DNA from: Deltaproteobacteria bacterium | GTDB taxonomy: Bacteria; JADJOY01 | NCBI GenBank assembly: GCA_016713535.1 | Contig: JADJOY010000020.1 | Coordinates: 186,001 to 250,000, forward strand | Length of the DNA: 64,000 bases | Direction of reading: 5' to 3' | Part shown: piece after piece, positions 63,948 to 64,000 of the stretch | Numbering within the stretch: position 1 is the stretch's first letter | Layout of the letters: each line of letters opens with the position of its first letter | Program-made: the position numbers and the translations under genes | Notes under the pieces: generated by a model | What the model saw: only the letters and a program-made list of their open reading frames with translations | Told to the model about the DNA's origin: nothing | Databases searched by the model: none

Positions 63948-64000
63948 TTGTCCGAGCGCGATCGAAACGCGGTCCTCGAGGCGAACGCCGCCTTCTACGA
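63948..64000 (+). CDS. Start of a possible SnoaL/NTF2-like gene (runs out of window)
   Basis: From TTG 63948 the frame reads LSERDRNAVLEANAAFY, a pattern typical for the first helix of SnoaL/NTF2-like proteins (AVLxANxAFYxAF). Upstream GAGAAG could be a ribosome site, and TTATGG (63896-63901) a promoter box. The evidence is limited to 17 residues. Confidence 0.4.
   Translation, partial: MSERDRNAVLEANAAFY

Noticed and set aside
1-64000. tRNA or rRNA genes
   Set aside because: I found no cloverleaf-like segment with conserved T-loop sequence and no rRNA-like stretch by reading; a tRNAscan run would be needed to exclude a divergent one.

Overview
The window is uniformly very GC-rich (roughly 70% by eye). 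It carries c-type and multiheme cytochromes, two-component sensor kinases, PKD/Cys-rich surface proteins, lipoproteins, a MopE-like calcium repeat with a C-terminal Arg-rich membrane anchor, and the later enzymes of the ethylmalonyl-CoA pathway. This fits a free-living chemoheterotroph of a deltaproteobacterial-type lineage (Myxococcota, Binatota or similar), but no rRNA or other marker gene is present, so the taxonomy is only inference. I found no tRNA, rRNA, CRISPR array, insertion sequence or prophage.

Layout. 0-5.2 kb: three c-type cytochrome genes on the minus strand, including a large secreted seven-heme PKD protein. 5.7-15.5 kb: ordinary housekeeping and metabolic genes (DinB, SDR, RNase HI, hydrolases, GNAT, sterol-desaturase-like, beta-helix protein, RluA-type pseudouridine synthase). 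15.6-22.3 kb: a flippase-like membrane protein, then methylmalonyl-CoA epimerase, methylsuccinyl-CoA dehydrogenase, mesaconyl-CoA hydratase and ethylmalonyl-CoA mutase, all on the plus strand. Together these convert ethylmalonyl-CoA towards methylmalyl-CoA; crotonyl-CoA carboxylase/reductase is not in the window. 22.4-29.1 kb: a degenerate response-regulator/kinase, a metallophosphoesterase remnant, small membrane/zinc-ribbon proteins, GST, Tag, a deazaflavin-type reductase, a CMD-like protein and a hemerythrin. 29.3-35.7 kb: two overlapping sensor kinase genes, then a fused b-type membrane/five-heme cytochrome translationally coupled to an unknown protein. 35.7-36.6 kb: a tandem array of five ~177-bp units. 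36.8-49 kb: epimerase/acyltransferase pair, PKD lipoprotein with a 34-Gly linker, thioesterase-like protein, membrane-inserted metallophosphoesterase, lipoprotein, CAAX protease and others. 49.5-64 kb: lipoprotein, AroE-like, D-threonine-aldolase-like, NnrS, a carotenoid-biosynthesis-like membrane protein, galT, PI-PLC-like, LCAT-like, cytochrome c, enolase-superfamily protein, moeA and DUF309 genes, separated by palindromic repeats.

Two features cut across the whole window. First, about twenty genes or gene segments are split by single- or double-base frame breaks, many at short C/G runs, while conserved motifs continue in the neighbouring frame. I read these mainly as assembly indels and annotate such genes across the break. 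Second, intergenic spaces, above all from 35 to 61 kb, are filled by a composite family of hairpin repeats ending in CCCTCC or CCCCTCC; five copies form the tandem array.
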